Source: an uncultured Anaeroplasmataceae bacterium | GTDB lineage: Bacteria > Bacillota_I > Bacilli_A > Acholeplasmatales > Anaeroplasmataceae | Reading direction: 5' to 3' | Assembly (NCBI GenBank): GCA_934229785.1 | Contig: CAKQEA010000015.1 | Span: forward strand, 1-47,953 | Length of the DNA: 47,953 nucleotides | Shown: positions 9,100-18,075 of the stretch, piece after piece | Numbering within the stretch: position 1 is the first letter of the stretch | How the letters are laid out: every line of letters begins with the position of its first letter | The notes under the pieces: model-generated | The model's input: only the letters and a program-made list of their open reading frames with translations | Told to the model about the DNA's origin: nothing | Database searches by the model: none | Translations under genes and position numbers: made by a program

Positions 9100-9154
9100 T
9101 AGACTTTTTCAAGCGAGTTTTCGATATAAAATTAGACTTTTTCAAACGAGTTTT
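9100..9154 (+). repeat. two 22-bp direct repeats spaced 33 bp
   Basis: Copies at 9100-9121 and 9133-9154 differ at one base (TAGACTTTTTCAA-R-CGAGTTTT). They lie between two gene fragments in the decayed stretch 8942-9476 and may be what is left of a transposon end. Confidence 0.7.
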
Positions 9155-9277
9155 ATAATTTAATATGATAGGTAATATTTATAACATCTTTAAAATATTT
9201 AATCATTTACATTTTATAAGGCCACTTTCTAGATTGCTTTTGAAAGTTGATTTTATTGTAAACTATCAAAATGATAA

Positions 9278-9454
9278 TTTTTGTCAACAAAAGCCTTTGT
9301 AAAAGAAATAGCAATTCGCTTTGTTAGAATTGATGGCTATAAAACTCAAAATGTTCATTTTAGGGAATTGATTTCATTAATTACATTTATCTTAAAAATT
9401 GGCTTTATAAATAAAATATATAATTTACCATCAGTTTTAAAGATTGGAAAATAA
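9278..9454 (+). pseudogene. C-terminal gene fragment, unrecognised
   Basis: A 58-codon open frame without a start, with protein-like composition (KAFVKEIAIRFVRIDGYKT.. to ..LPSVLKIGK) and a normal stop. No family was recognised. Its position in debris after the ABC operon, and the absence of an upstream start or site, suggest the tail of a truncated gene. Confidence 0.35.
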
Positions 9455-9476
9455 GAAATGGTATATAAAATGTATA

Positions 9477-9518
9477 AAATAGTCGAAAAAATGAATTAAA
9501 TTTTTGACTATTTTTTTT
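9477..9518 (+). terminator. Rho-independent terminator
   Basis: Arms AAAATAGTC (9477-9485 region) and GACTATTTT (9506-9514), with an inner A/T stem and eight T residues. It separates the decayed region from the GGDEF/EAL operon. Confidence 0.7.
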
Positions 9519-9556
9519 CTTTGTAATAAAATTAATATGTAGGAGTGTGATTTAAA

Positions 9557-12205
9557 ATGGAAAAAGGAATATTATCAATTTTTAATATTTTAGCAATTAT
9601 ACTTATACTTTATGTTATATTTTTATGTTATAGAAAAAATACTAAATATAAGAAGCATTATATTGCAATACTTATAATTGCACTTGCCTGCAATTTAGCA
9701 TATTGTATTTATTTATGGAGTAATAATTTTACAATAATGAGTGTTGCTCTTAATATTAATTTTATGCTTGAAGCATGGACTTTATATTTTCTTTTAGCAT
9801 TTACTAATTTTTATACTGGTCATATAAGAAATAAAGTATTTAGTGTTGTGCTGTTAGCTTTGGTTATTGTAGATAATATTTTATTTATTGTAAACATTTT
9901 TAATCCTATAATGGTTTCTTATGATGTAGTTGTAAAGAATAACAGTACTTATTTAAATGATAAGCAAACAATGCTTTTCATTTATCATCAAATACTTGAT
10001 TATTTTATGTATGCTTGTTCAGCAGGGTTATTAATTTTTGAAGCAGTTAAGGTTCCTTCATTATATAAAACAAAATACATTTGTATCTTAGTTACAACAA
10101 CAATTGTTGTTATATTAAATAGTATTTTCTTTTTTATTTCATCTCCAATTGATTTCTCTATTTTATTATACGGAGCAGTTTCTATAATTGTTTATTTATT
10201 TGGAATTGATTTTTCACCACTGTTATTAAAACATAATATTGAAGATTTAGTTATAAATGAAATGGATGATTTTTTAATTGTATTTGATTATAATTCTAAA
10301 TTTTTTTATGCAAATAAAGGAGCCTTTAATTTATTTTCTAATTCTATTAAAAATAAAAGCTTTGATGAATTTATTCTCCAATATCCAGAATTAAGAGATA
10401 CTGCAAAATCAAAAAAGGTTATTGTAAATAATAAGGAATGTTATTTTGAAATTGTTAGAAAATCATTTATGGATAGTCATAATAAGCTACAAGCTGAGGT
10501 AATTTTAATTCATGATATTACCATAAGTGAGCATGAGAAGTGCCTAAGAGAATATCAAAGAACTCATGATATGTTAACTGATACCTTTGATAGAAACTAT
10601 TTTATTGAGAAGTCAACTGAGGTTATTAATAATACTCCAGGAAATTATTATGTTATTGCCACAAATTATACAGGATTTAGATTGGTTAATGATTTATTTG
10701 GCGCTAATAAAGGAAATCAAGTATTAATTGATACTGGAAAAGTACTTCATTTTCTATTTGATAATACCAATATTGTTTATGCTAGAATGGGGTCTGATAA
10801 GTTTGCCATTTTAGTTAATCAAAGTGATTTTGATGATAATATTATCGATACTATATATAATAAAATTAGTGAATGTATAAAGATGCTTCCTATAACACTG
10901 AAGCTTGGTGTTTCTACTGTAGTTAATAATTTAGTTGTTGATGCTTATGAAAAATGTATAATGACTATTCACTATATTAAGAATGAATATGATAAAAAAT
11001 ATGCCTTCTATGATACTAGTGTAGGTGATAAGGAAATTAGAGAACATATACTTTTAAATAGTTTAGAAGATTCAATTAAAAATCATTATTTTGAGCTTTA
11101 TTATCAGCCTCAGGTTAATTCATATGATGATACTGTTGTTGGAGCTGAAGTACTTATTAGATGGAATCATCCAATGCTTGGCCGCATTTCTCCAGGCGAA
11201 TTTATTCCTTTATTTGAAAAAAGTATGGTAATAACATCGTTAGATTTGTTTGTTTGGGAGGAAGCCTGCAAATTTTTAAAGAAATGTCAAAATACAAAGC
11301 TTTCTGATTTATCAATTTCAGTAAATATTTCTCCAAAGGATTTTTATCTAATTGATGTTGCTTTTGAGATTATTAAGCTAGTTGATAAATATGAAATTAA
11401 TCCAAGGCTTTTAAAACTTGAAATAACTGAATCAGCCTTTGTATCTGATCAAAATAAATTGATTAATACTATTAAGTCATTACAAAGAAAAGGTTTTATT
11501 ATTGAAATGGATGACTTTGGTTCAGGCTATTCTTCATTTAATTCCTTGAAGGATATTCCAATTGATGTTTTAAAGCTTGATATGAAGTTTTTAAATGGAG
11601 ATATTAATAATGAAAAAACATCTGAAATTTTAACATCTATAATTGGTATGGCTCATAGAATTCATTTACCTATTATTGCTGAAGGTGTTGAAACTAAGGA
11701 GCAGTTAGATTTATTACATGAATTTGATTGTGACATTATTCAAGGCTATTATTTTGCAAAACCTATGTCATTAGATGATTTTTTAAAATATTTAGATGGT
11801 AAAAAAATTACATCATTTATTGGCTTTTGGACATCATGTGATGAAAATAAGGAAATATTTTCTACATTTAAAGAAATTCATCATTGCTTTAATCAAAGCC
11901 CAGTAGCTACTTTAATATTAGGACCAGTATTTGATGATAAGAAAAAATTTAAGGATATGATAGTTTATTATTGCAATCCATCATTTTTAAAGAATGAAGG
12001 ATTTAAGGCAAAGGATATCTCGCTTAAAAGTATAAAAAATATTTATAAAGAGTTTGATGAAAATTTAGCAAATAGATTTTTAAGTTTAATTAATAATAAC
12101 ACTGAATTTCAGGATACAATAAATAGAAATGGACGAAAAGTTCATGTACATTGTTATTGTATTAGAAAAAGATATGTTGCTGTTATAATAACATATTTAA
12201 ATTAG
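9557..12205 (+). CDS. membrane GGDEF/EAL protein, probable c-di-GMP phosphodiesterase
   Basis: An 882-residue protein. Order: about seven membrane helices (residues 1-220), a PAS-like linker, a GGDEF domain whose active site is GSDKF (412-416), an EAL domain (from about 500), and a C-terminal PAS-like tail (about 780-882). The degenerate GGDEF should not make c-di-GMP but may bind GTP. The EAL domain keeps EVLIR (531-535), the metal-binding DDFG (652-655) and AEGVE, so it should hydrolyse c-di-GMP to pGpG. First gene of a tight run to 15783. A second paralogue with the same design is at 38554. Confidence 0.87.
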   Translation: MEKGILSIFNILAIILILYVIFLCYRKNTKYKKHYIAILIIALACNLAYCIYLWSNNFTIMSVALNINFMLEAWTLYFLLAFTNFYTGHIRNKVFSVVLLALVIVDNILFIVNIFNPIMVSYDVVVKNNSTYLNDKQTMLFIYHQILDYFMYACSAGLLIFEAVKVPSLYKTKYICILVTTTIVVILNSIFFFISSPIDFSILLYGAVSIIVYLFGIDFSPLLLKHNIEDLVINEMDDFLIVFDYNSKFFYANKGAFNLFSNSIKNKSFDEFILQYPELRDTAKSKKVIVNNKECYFEIVRKSFMDSHNKLQAEVILIHDITISEHEKCLREYQRTHDMLTDTFDRNYFIEKSTEVINNTPGNYYVIATNYTGFRLVNDLFGANKGNQVLIDTGKVLHFLFDNTNIVYARMGSDKFAILVNQSDFDDNIIDTIYNKISECIKMLPITLKLGVSTVVNNLVVDAYEKCIMTIHYIKNEYDKKYAFYDTSVGDKEIREHILLNSLEDSIKNHYFELYYQPQVNSYDDTVVGAEVLIRWNHPMLGRISPGEFIPLFEKSMVITSLDLFVWEEACKFLKKCQNTKLSDLSISVNISPKDFYLIDVAFEIIKLVDKYEINPRLLKLEITESAFVSDQNKLINTIKSLQRKGFIIEMDDFGSGYSSFNSLKDIPIDVLKLDMKFLNGDINNEKTSEILTSIIGMAHRIHLPIIAEGVETKEQLDLLHEFDCDIIQGYYFAKPMSLDDFLKYLDGKKITSFIGFWTSCDENKEIFSTFKEIHHCFNQSPVATLILGPVFDDKKKFKDMIVYYCNPSFLKNEGFKAKDISLKSIKNIYKEFDENLANRFLSLINNNTEFQDTINRNGRKVHVHCYCIRKRYVAVIITYLN

Positions 12206-12217
12206 GAGGATTTTAAG

Positions 12218-13675
12218 ATGGCATGTACAACAATTTTAGTAGGAAAAAAGGCAAGCTATGATGGATCTACAATGATAGCTAGAAATGATGATGGCTTTTT
12301 TGATGAAAAAAAATTAATTATTGTTGATCCTAAAAAACAACCCAAAAAATATAAGAGTGTAATTTCTCATTTAGAAATTGACCTACCTGATAATCCATTA
12401 AGATATTCAGCATGTCCAAGTGTTGATAGTAGTAATGGTATTTGGGCTGCAACAGGTATTAATGAGTGTAATGTTTCAATGAGCGCAACTGAAACTATCA
12501 CTTCAAATGCTAGAGTAATAGGCGCTGATCCTTATGTAAAGTATGTAAAGGGTAAAGGCAAGGATAAGGATGTAGCTGGTGGTATTGGTGAGGAGGATTT
12601 GATTGTTTTAGTTCTTCCTTATATTCATTCTGCTCGCGAGGGTGTCTTAAGGCTTGGTGAGTTACTTGAAAAATATGGAACATATGAGCCTAATGGAATA
12701 GCCTTTAATGATGAAAATGAAATTTGGTGGTTAGAAACTATTGGCGGACATCACTTTATTGCCAAAAGAGTTAAGGATGAGGAATATGTAATAATGCCAA
12801 ATCAATTTGGTTTAGATAATTTTGATTTTGAAGATGCCTTTGGCCAGCAAAAGGAAAATATTTGTTCAAGTGATTTATTAGAATTTATCAAAAATAATCA
12901 TCTTGATTTGAACAATAATGGCATATTTAATCCAAGATGGGTGTTTGGTTCTCATGATGATTCAGATCATGTTTATAATACTCCAAGAGCTTGGTATATG
13001 GCTAAATATTTTAATCCAAGAACTTATAAATGGGATGGACCTGATGCCACATTTACACCTGAAAGTGATGACATCCCTTGGTCAATGGCACCAGAGCATA
13101 AAATTACAGTTGAGGATGTTAAGTATATTTTGAGCTCACATTATCAGGGTACTGATTATGATCCATATTCAAAAAGTAGTAAAAATAAGGGTATATATCG
13201 ACCAATTGGTATAAATAGAACTGGTGTAATGACTATTAATCAAATAAGAGGCTATATGCCCAATGAATTAAAATCGATTGAATGGGTTTGCTTTGGTCCT
13301 AATCCATTTAATGTTGTTATTCCGCTTTATACCTCTGTAAAAAAATTTCCAAAATATGTTTCAAATACTACAATGAATGTATCAACTGATAGCTTTTATT
13401 GGGTTTCAAGATTAATTGCTGCATTGAGTGAGGCTTCATATGCTCAATCAATTCAAGTAATAGAAAGATATCAAAAAAATGTTGCAAATGAAGCTCATAG
13501 AATAATTAATTTTTATGATAATCAAATGATTAATGATAATAATTATAGTTTGGTTGATGAGGCTAATAATAAAATTTGTAAAATGGCAGAAGAATTAGCT
13601 TCAAAAACTTTAAGTATTGTTTTAAAGAATGCTAGTATTAATATGAAATGTGGATATAATAGAGCTGATAATTAA
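12218..13675 (+). CDS. C69-family dipeptidase (PepD-like)
   Basis: A 485-residue Ntn-type hydrolase of peptidase family C69. The start MACTTILVGKKAS places Cys3 as the catalytic nucleophile, which becomes near-N-terminal after processing. DGSTMIARNDDG, WWLETIGGHH and the late YMPNELKSIEWVCFGPN region also fit the family. Members cleave a broad range of dipeptides in the cytoplasm. An AGGAGG site lies before the ATG, and the gap to the upstream gene is only 12 bases, so it is very probably co-transcribed. Confidence 0.9.
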   Translation: MACTTILVGKKASYDGSTMIARNDDGFFDEKKLIIVDPKKQPKKYKSVISHLEIDLPDNPLRYSACPSVDSSNGIWAATGINECNVSMSATETITSNARVIGADPYVKYVKGKGKDKDVAGGIGEEDLIVLVLPYIHSAREGVLRLGELLEKYGTYEPNGIAFNDENEIWWLETIGGHHFIAKRVKDEEYVIMPNQFGLDNFDFEDAFGQQKENICSSDLLEFIKNNHLDLNNNGIFNPRWVFGSHDDSDHVYNTPRAWYMAKYFNPRTYKWDGPDATFTPESDDIPWSMAPEHKITVEDVKYILSSHYQGTDYDPYSKSSKNKGIYRPIGINRTGVMTINQIRGYMPNELKSIEWVCFGPNPFNVVIPLYTSVKKFPKYVSNTTMNVSTDSFYWVSRLIAALSEASYAQSIQVIERYQKNVANEAHRIINFYDNQMINDNNYSLVDEANNKICKMAEELASKTLSIVLKNASINMKCGYNRADN

Positions 13676-13676
13676 T

Positions 13677-13913
13677 ATGATTGATAAAGAGATATTGTTA
13701 GATATTTTAGACATTATATATGAATACAATAATGCTCCAAGTATTGATGATATTAAAGATGAGCTTAAAATATCAGATTATGATTTGGATAAGGCAATTT
13801 CTATATTATATTCTTATAATGTTATTGGATTTGAGGATGATTATTTAATTCCTAAAATGGAATATGAAAAAGCAGAAATATTAATAGAAAATATTGATTA
13901 TGCAGGTGTTTAA
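13677..13913 (+). CDS. small wHTH-like protein of unknown function
   Basis: A 78-residue acidic protein. The pattern IDDIKDELKISDYDLDKAISILYSYNVIG followed by a short strand pair looks like a winged-helix fold. The start at 13677 is chosen because it begins two bases after the dipeptidase stop; a longer reading from 13650 would overlap it. No strong ribosome site, so it may depend on translational coupling. No function assigned. Confidence 0.6.
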   Translation: MIDKEILLDILDIIYEYNNAPSIDDIKDELKISDYDLDKAISILYSYNVIGFEDDYLIPKMEYEKAEILIENIDYAGV

Positions 13914-13915
13914 TT

Positions 13916-14533
13916 ATGAAGGTTTTAATTTTAAATGGAAGTCCAAGAGTAGATGGTAATACATCAATTGCTATTAATGAGCTTGTAAAAACATTTAAAG
14001 AAAATGATGTTGAAACTATTGTTATGCCTGTTGGAAATCAGCTTGTAAGAGGCTGTATGGCTTGTGGGTATTGTAGTGAAAATGGTAAATGTGTGTTTAA
14101 TGATATAGTAAATAAGATTGCTCCAATATTTGAAGAGTGTGATGGTTTAATTGTGGCATCTCCAGTATATTATGTCTCAGCAAATGGTACCTTAATTAGC
14201 ATGCTAGATAGATTATTTTATTCAACAAGCTTTGATAAGAGCTTTAAGGTTGGCTCATCAGTTTGTGTGGCTCGTCGTGGTGGTTGTTCTTCGACATTTG
14301 ATGAGCTTAACAAGTACTTTACGATTTCAAATATGCCTATTGCATCAAGCCAATATTGGAATAGTGTTCATGGTAGAAATAAAGGTGAAGTAGAGCTTGA
14401 TTTAGAAGGATTACAAACTATGAGAGTCCTTGCTAGAAATATGACATTTCTTATGAAAAGTATAGCTTTAGGTAAGAAGGAGTATGGCTTACCTGTTAGA
14501 GAAAAAAGAGTTGGAACAAATTTTATTAGGTAG
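13916..14533 (+). CDS. flavodoxin-family NAD(P)H-dependent oxidoreductase
   Basis: A 205-residue protein. It opens with the FMN phosphate loop LNGSPRVDGNTS, then has GCMACGYCSENGKC (a cysteine cluster seen in iron-sulfur flavoproteins of this superfamily), SPVYYVSANG for the flavin ring, and the ARRGG loop. It probably reduces quinones or other acceptors with NAD(P)H. Two bases separate it from the gene before and seven from nadE, so it sits inside an operon that also makes NAD. Confidence 0.85.
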   Translation: MKVLILNGSPRVDGNTSIAINELVKTFKENDVETIVMPVGNQLVRGCMACGYCSENGKCVFNDIVNKIAPIFEECDGLIVASPVYYVSANGTLISMLDRLFYSTSFDKSFKVGSSVCVARRGGCSSTFDELNKYFTISNMPIASSQYWNSVHGRNKGEVELDLEGLQTMRVLARNMTFLMKSIALGKKEYGLPVREKRVGTNFIR

Positions 14534-14540
14534 GTTTTAT

Positions 14541-15263
14541 ATGAAGGATAAGGTTATTAAGTGGATTAGGGAATATTTTAATAAAAATGGTAATTGTAAA
14601 GCGATTGTAGGAATAAGTGGTGGCTGTGATTCGTCAGTTGTAGCTTCATTATTATGTGAGGCAATCGGAAATGAAAATGTTATAGGTGTTTTAATGCCAT
14701 GTGGCATTCAACATGATATTGATGTTTCTTTGGCATTAGTAAAGTATTTAAATATTAAATACCATATTATAAATATTGAAGAGCCTGTTTTGAGTTTAAA
14801 AAAAATAATTGGCGAAAAGCTTCAATTAGATCCTAATGAATGTGATGCTTATAAAACTAATACACCATCAAGAATTCGTATGACTACTCTTTATGGCATT
14901 TGTGCTTTATATGGTGGTAGAGTTGCTAATACTTGTAATTTAAGTGAGGATTATGTTGGTTATTCAACTAAGTTTGGAGATGCAGCTGGTGATTTTTCAC
15001 CTATTTCGGCTTTTACTAAAACTGAAGTTAAAGAATTAGGTAGAGAGCTTGGCTTACCTTCAATTTTTGTTGATAAGATTCCTGAGGATGGTATGAGCGG
15101 TAAATCAGATGAGGAAAAGCTCGGCTTTACCTATGATGTTTTAGATAAATACATTAGAACAGGAGAAATTGCTGATTTAGAGGTAAAAAAGCGTATTGAT
15201 TATTTACATAAAATCAATATGCATAAAATTTTACCTATGCCAGCATATAGAAATTATGAATAA
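14541..15263 (+). CDS. nadE: NH3-dependent NAD+ synthetase
   Basis: A 240-residue enzyme that amidates nicotinate adenine dinucleotide to NAD+ using ATP and ammonia. The ATP pyrophosphatase P-loop SGGCDSS is at 26-32, followed by RIRMTTLY, NTCNLSEDYVGYSTKFGDAAGDFSPI and the K-I-P-EDGMSGKSDEEKLGF signature. It has no glutaminase domain, so it uses free ammonia. ATG 14541 follows AGGTAGG; the longer frame would overlap the flavodoxin gene. Its 3' end overlaps the next gene by 8 nt. Confidence 0.95.
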   Translation: MKDKVIKWIREYFNKNGNCKAIVGISGGCDSSVVASLLCEAIGNENVIGVLMPCGIQHDIDVSLALVKYLNIKYHIINIEEPVLSLKKIIGEKLQLDPNECDAYKTNTPSRIRMTTLYGICALYGGRVANTCNLSEDYVGYSTKFGDAAGDFSPISAFTKTEVKELGRELGLPSIFVDKIPEDGMSGKSDEEKLGFTYDVLDKYIRTGEIADLEVKKRIDYLHKINMHKILPMPAYRNYE

Positions 15264-15783
15264 AAAATATAAGCTAGGAATGGTTTTAGGTAGATTTCAA
15301 ATATTTCATAAGGGACATGAATCTATCATTGATATGGCATTAAGCTTGTGTGATGAAGTTTTAATTTTAATAGGCTCAGCTGATAAGAAGGATACTTTTG
15401 AAAACCCTTTTGATTATGAATTTCGTAAGAATATAATCAAAGAGGTTTATAGTGATAGAGTTATTATTGCCCCACTTAATGATTTAGGAGTTGGTAATGT
15501 TCCAAAATGGGGTGATTATGTTATTGAATCAGTCGTTGATATTTGTGGTATGCCTGATTGTATTATTTATGGAGAAGAGGATAAATGTAGGTCTTGGTAT
15601 AATAATTATCCAACCTTAAATTATTTTTGTGTTGATCGAAGTAAAATTAAAATTTGTTCATCAGATTTAAAGAAAATTATTATTGATAATGATTTTGATA
15701 GCTATAAGAAATTTACAAATCCTAAAATAATTTATCACTATCAGGAAATTAGAAATAAGCTTTTAAAAGTAGGAAGGTTATAA
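15256..15783 (+). CDS. NMN/nicotinate-nucleotide adenylyltransferase (NadM/NadR-like)
   Basis: A 175-residue nucleotidyltransferase. GRFQIFHKGH with H18-H21 is the ATP-binding (H/T)xGH motif of the cytidylyltransferase superfamily, and a later CSSDLKK resembles its second phosphate-binding ISSTxIR motif. The length and GRFQ start are closer to the NMN-type (NadM/NadR) than to bacterial NadD. It would feed the dinucleotide precursor to, or bypass, the adjacent NadE. Translationally coupled to nadE through an 8-nt overlap. Whether it prefers NMN or NaMN is unclear. Confidence 0.8.
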   Translation: MNKKYKLGMVLGRFQIFHKGHESIIDMALSLCDEVLILIGSADKKDTFENPFDYEFRKNIIKEVYSDRVIIAPLNDLGVGNVPKWGDYVIESVVDICGMPDCIIYGEEDKCRSWYNNYPTLNYFCVDRSKIKICSSDLKKIIIDNDFDSYKKFTNPKIIYHYQEIRNKLLKVGRL

Positions 15784-15806
15784 TTATTAATTTTCCTACT
15801 TTTTTC
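15765..15806 (+). terminator. operon terminator overlapping the adenylyltransferase stop
   Basis: An 11-bp perfect stem (15765-15775 with 15793-15803) and a T run. The stem begins inside the last codons of the gene. Confidence 0.85.
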
Positions 15807-15854
15807 TGCCTATAAAGAGCTGATTTCTTTTCATATTTTATAATGGGTGGTTAT

Positions 15855-16559
15855 ATGCAGTTATTTATAGGAATTATTTTGCCACTTGTTGGCACAATGT
15901 TAGGCTCATTAATGATTTTAATTTTTAAAAATATTGAAGGAAAACTATATAGACTATTATCTGGAATTGCCTGTGGAGTAATGTTATCGGCTGTGTTTTT
16001 TAGCTTTATTACTCCAGCAATTGATATAGTTAGTGATAATCCATTAGGGTGTATTGGAATAACCTTAGCCTTTTTATTTGGTTTCTTTTTACTACAAATA
16101 TTTGATTTGATTTTTGGGGAAAATAAAAATATAGGACAAATTGCCTTTATTGTTCATAATATTCCTGAAGGATTTTCATCAGGAGTAGCTCTTGTTGGTA
16201 TTGCAAGTGGTAATAGTGTGTTTGCTTCAACATCTATTTTAATTAGTATTGGTATAGCTATTCAAAATATTCCTGATGGCGCAATTGCATCATTAAATTC
16301 ACTTCTTGATGGTAATACAAAAAGAAAATCCATTATATTTGGTATCACAACTGGTCTTGTTGAGCCACTTGCTGCGATACTTGCAATGATTTTAGTTAAT
16401 TTTATTACGCCAATAATTCCTTTTGTTTATTCAGTCTCAGCTGGTGTAATTATTTATGTAATTGTTGATGAACTAATTCCTAACTCTAAAGGTGTTTTCG
16501 GTAATCTTGGATTTGGATTTGGATTTTCAATAATAATGATTTTAAATTTAATTCTTTAA
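15855..16559 (+). CDS. ZIP-family divalent metal transporter
   Basis: A 234-residue membrane protein with about eight helices. The paired helix IV/V motifs HNIPEGFSSG and QNIPDGAIAS, the VEPLAA motif and a VDELIP near the C-terminus are the metal-site signatures of ZIP proteins of the ZupT/GufA branch, which import Zn2+ and related metals. The first motif keeps its His, whereas in the second the His is Gln, as in this branch. ATG 15855 is preferred over 15843 because GGGTGG precedes it. Likely a single-gene unit. Confidence 0.9.
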   Translation: MQLFIGIILPLVGTMLGSLMILIFKNIEGKLYRLLSGIACGVMLSAVFFSFITPAIDIVSDNPLGCIGITLAFLFGFFLLQIFDLIFGENKNIGQIAFIVHNIPEGFSSGVALVGIASGNSVFASTSILISIGIAIQNIPDGAIASLNSLLDGNTKRKSIIFGITTGLVEPLAAILAMILVNFITPIIPFVYSVSAGVIIYVIVDELIPNSKGVFGNLGFGFGFSIIMILNLIL

Positions 16560-16614
16560 TTTTATAATTGTAATTTTTTAAAATTAAATAACGTAATATA
16601 TAAGGGTGATTATT

Positions 16615-17640
16615 TTGAAATCTAAGTTTTTTTTAATCCCTTTTTTATTTATACTTCCTTTTTTAACATCAGGCGCTAGATATAATAAAGCAAGTGCTTA
16701 TATTGTTATGGAGACTACATCTAATCGTATTTTAGAAGGTGAAAATATAAATGAACAGCTGCTTGTTGCTTCAACTGCTAAAATTTTAACTGCAATCGCT
16801 TCAATTGAAAATTATTCATTAGATGAAGAAATTAAAATTTCAAAAAATGATGTATCACAGCTTGGAAGCAGAGTTTATTTACATGATGGTGAAGTTATAA
16901 CAAGGTATGATTTGCTTCATGCGTTAATGCTAAGATCGGCTAATGATGCAGCCTCAGCCTTAAGTGGTAATAATTCTAAGGATTTTATTTTTAAGATGAA
17001 TGAAACTGCTAAAAAGATTGGTATGTTTAATTCTGTATTTGAAAATGCATCTGGTCTTGATGAATATGAATATAATTTATCAACAGCCTACGATATGGCT
17101 CTATTAAGCTCATATGCACTAAAAAATGATAATTTTATTGACATTGCTTCTAAAAAATATTACAAATGTAGGACAAATGCTTATGAATATAATTGGTATA
17201 ATAAGCATAAGCTTGTTTCAGCTGATAATCACTATATTTGGGGCAAAACAGGATATACAAAGAAAAGTAGTAGAGTTTTAGTTAGTAATTACGTTAATGA
17301 TAATATGAATGTTGTTATTGTTACTATTAATTATAGTGACGATTGGAATTTTCATAAAAGCATTATTAAAAAGTTAGATGACTATAGCTTTATCAATGTT
17401 TATAAAAAGGGTGTATATAAGGTATATATTGATCCTAATTATTATTTAAGGATAACTAATGATATTGTTATTCCATTAAGAAAAAACGAATATGATTTAA
17501 TTAATTTAAAGTTTATTATTAAAAAAAGCTATGCTTATTTATATGTTTATAAATCTAATGAGATTATATGTAAGTATAAAATAGAGGTAATAGAAAAAAG
17601 TGATTTAGATATAGGTGATTACTTGAAAATATACTCGTAA
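16615..17640 (+). CDS. D-alanyl-D-alanine carboxypeptidase (S11, DacF-like)
   Basis: A 341-residue secreted penicillin-binding protein with an N-terminal signal peptide (hydrophobic FFLIPFLFILPFLTSGA). The active-site triad motifs are present: S53-TAK (nucleophile Ser53), S108-AN and K211-TG. It trims the terminal D-Ala of peptidoglycan stem peptides, showing that the organism has a wall. The C-terminal 90 residues may be a beta-rich anchor-like domain. A TTG start at 16615 is favoured by an AAGGGTGA site; GTG at 16606 lies within that site. Confidence 0.9.
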   Translation: MKSKFFLIPFLFILPFLTSGARYNKASAYIVMETTSNRILEGENINEQLLVASTAKILTAIASIENYSLDEEIKISKNDVSQLGSRVYLHDGEVITRYDLLHALMLRSANDAASALSGNNSKDFIFKMNETAKKIGMFNSVFENASGLDEYEYNLSTAYDMALLSSYALKNDNFIDIASKKYYKCRTNAYEYNWYNKHKLVSADNHYIWGKTGYTKKSSRVLVSNYVNDNMNVVIVTINYSDDWNFHKSIIKKLDDYSFINVYKKGVYKVYIDPNYYLRITNDIVIPLRKNEYDLINLKFIIKKSYAYLYVYKSNEIICKYKIEVIEKSDLDIGDYLKIYS

Positions 17641-17657
17641 ATTTATAATCATATTTG

Positions 17658-17685
17658 TTGAACTTGAAAAATATTATGGTATAAT
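17658..17685 (+). promoter_or_regulatory. promoter for the small membrane protein gene
   Basis: TTGAAC (17658-17663), 16-bp spacer, TATAAT (17680-17685). Confidence 0.55.
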
Positions 17686-17708
17686 TGATATGAATTTGGA
17701 GGTTAGTT

Positions 17709-17993
17709 ATGAAAAAATATAATGGTTTATTTTGGGTAATTGGTCTATGCGCCTTTGTTGCCTTGATGTGTAGTGGTTTTACTTGGCTACTTGGTGTATG
17801 TCATATTCAAGCAGCATTTTTAGGAACAATTAAGAGTGTAGCAAATATCATTTTAATTGTTATTGCTGTTGCATCAGGCTGGATATGGATTTCATCAACT
17901 AAAATGAATAAGACAGTTAAATTAGTATTAGAAATTTTCTTTATTATTTTTGCTGTACTTGCAATTTTAGGCGTAATTGGTCTTGGTATTTAA
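17709..17993 (+). CDS. small membrane protein, three helices
   Basis: A 94-residue protein made almost entirely of three hydrophobic segments joined by short loops (one carrying STKMNKTVK). It has its own promoter, a GGAGG site and a terminator. No family was recognised. Comparable small three-helix proteins are common in Firmicutes and are mostly uncharacterised. Confidence 0.75.
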   Translation: MKKYNGLFWVIGLCAFVALMCSGFTWLLGVCHIQAAFLGTIKSVANIILIVIAVASGWIWISSTKMNKTVKLVLEIFFIIFAVLAILGVIGLGI

Positions 17994-18001
17994 AAATAAA
18001 G

Positions 18002-18034
18002 CTCTTAGGTTATGAAGCCTAAGAGTTTTATTTT
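18002..18034 (+). terminator. terminator of the small membrane gene
   Basis: CTCTTAGG (18002-18009) pairs with CCTAAGAG (18018-18025), followed by a T-rich tract. Confidence 0.85.
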
Positions 18035-18036
18035 TT

Positions 18037-18068
18037 TAAAAAAATAATGCAGGAATATCCTGCATTAT
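18037..18068 (-). terminator. terminator of clpB
   Basis: ATAATGCAGGA (18044-18054) pairs with TCCTGCATTAT (18058-18068). On the minus strand it is followed by seven T residues. It faces the terminator of the opposing gene. Confidence 0.85.
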
Positions 18069-18075
18069 CAATGTA

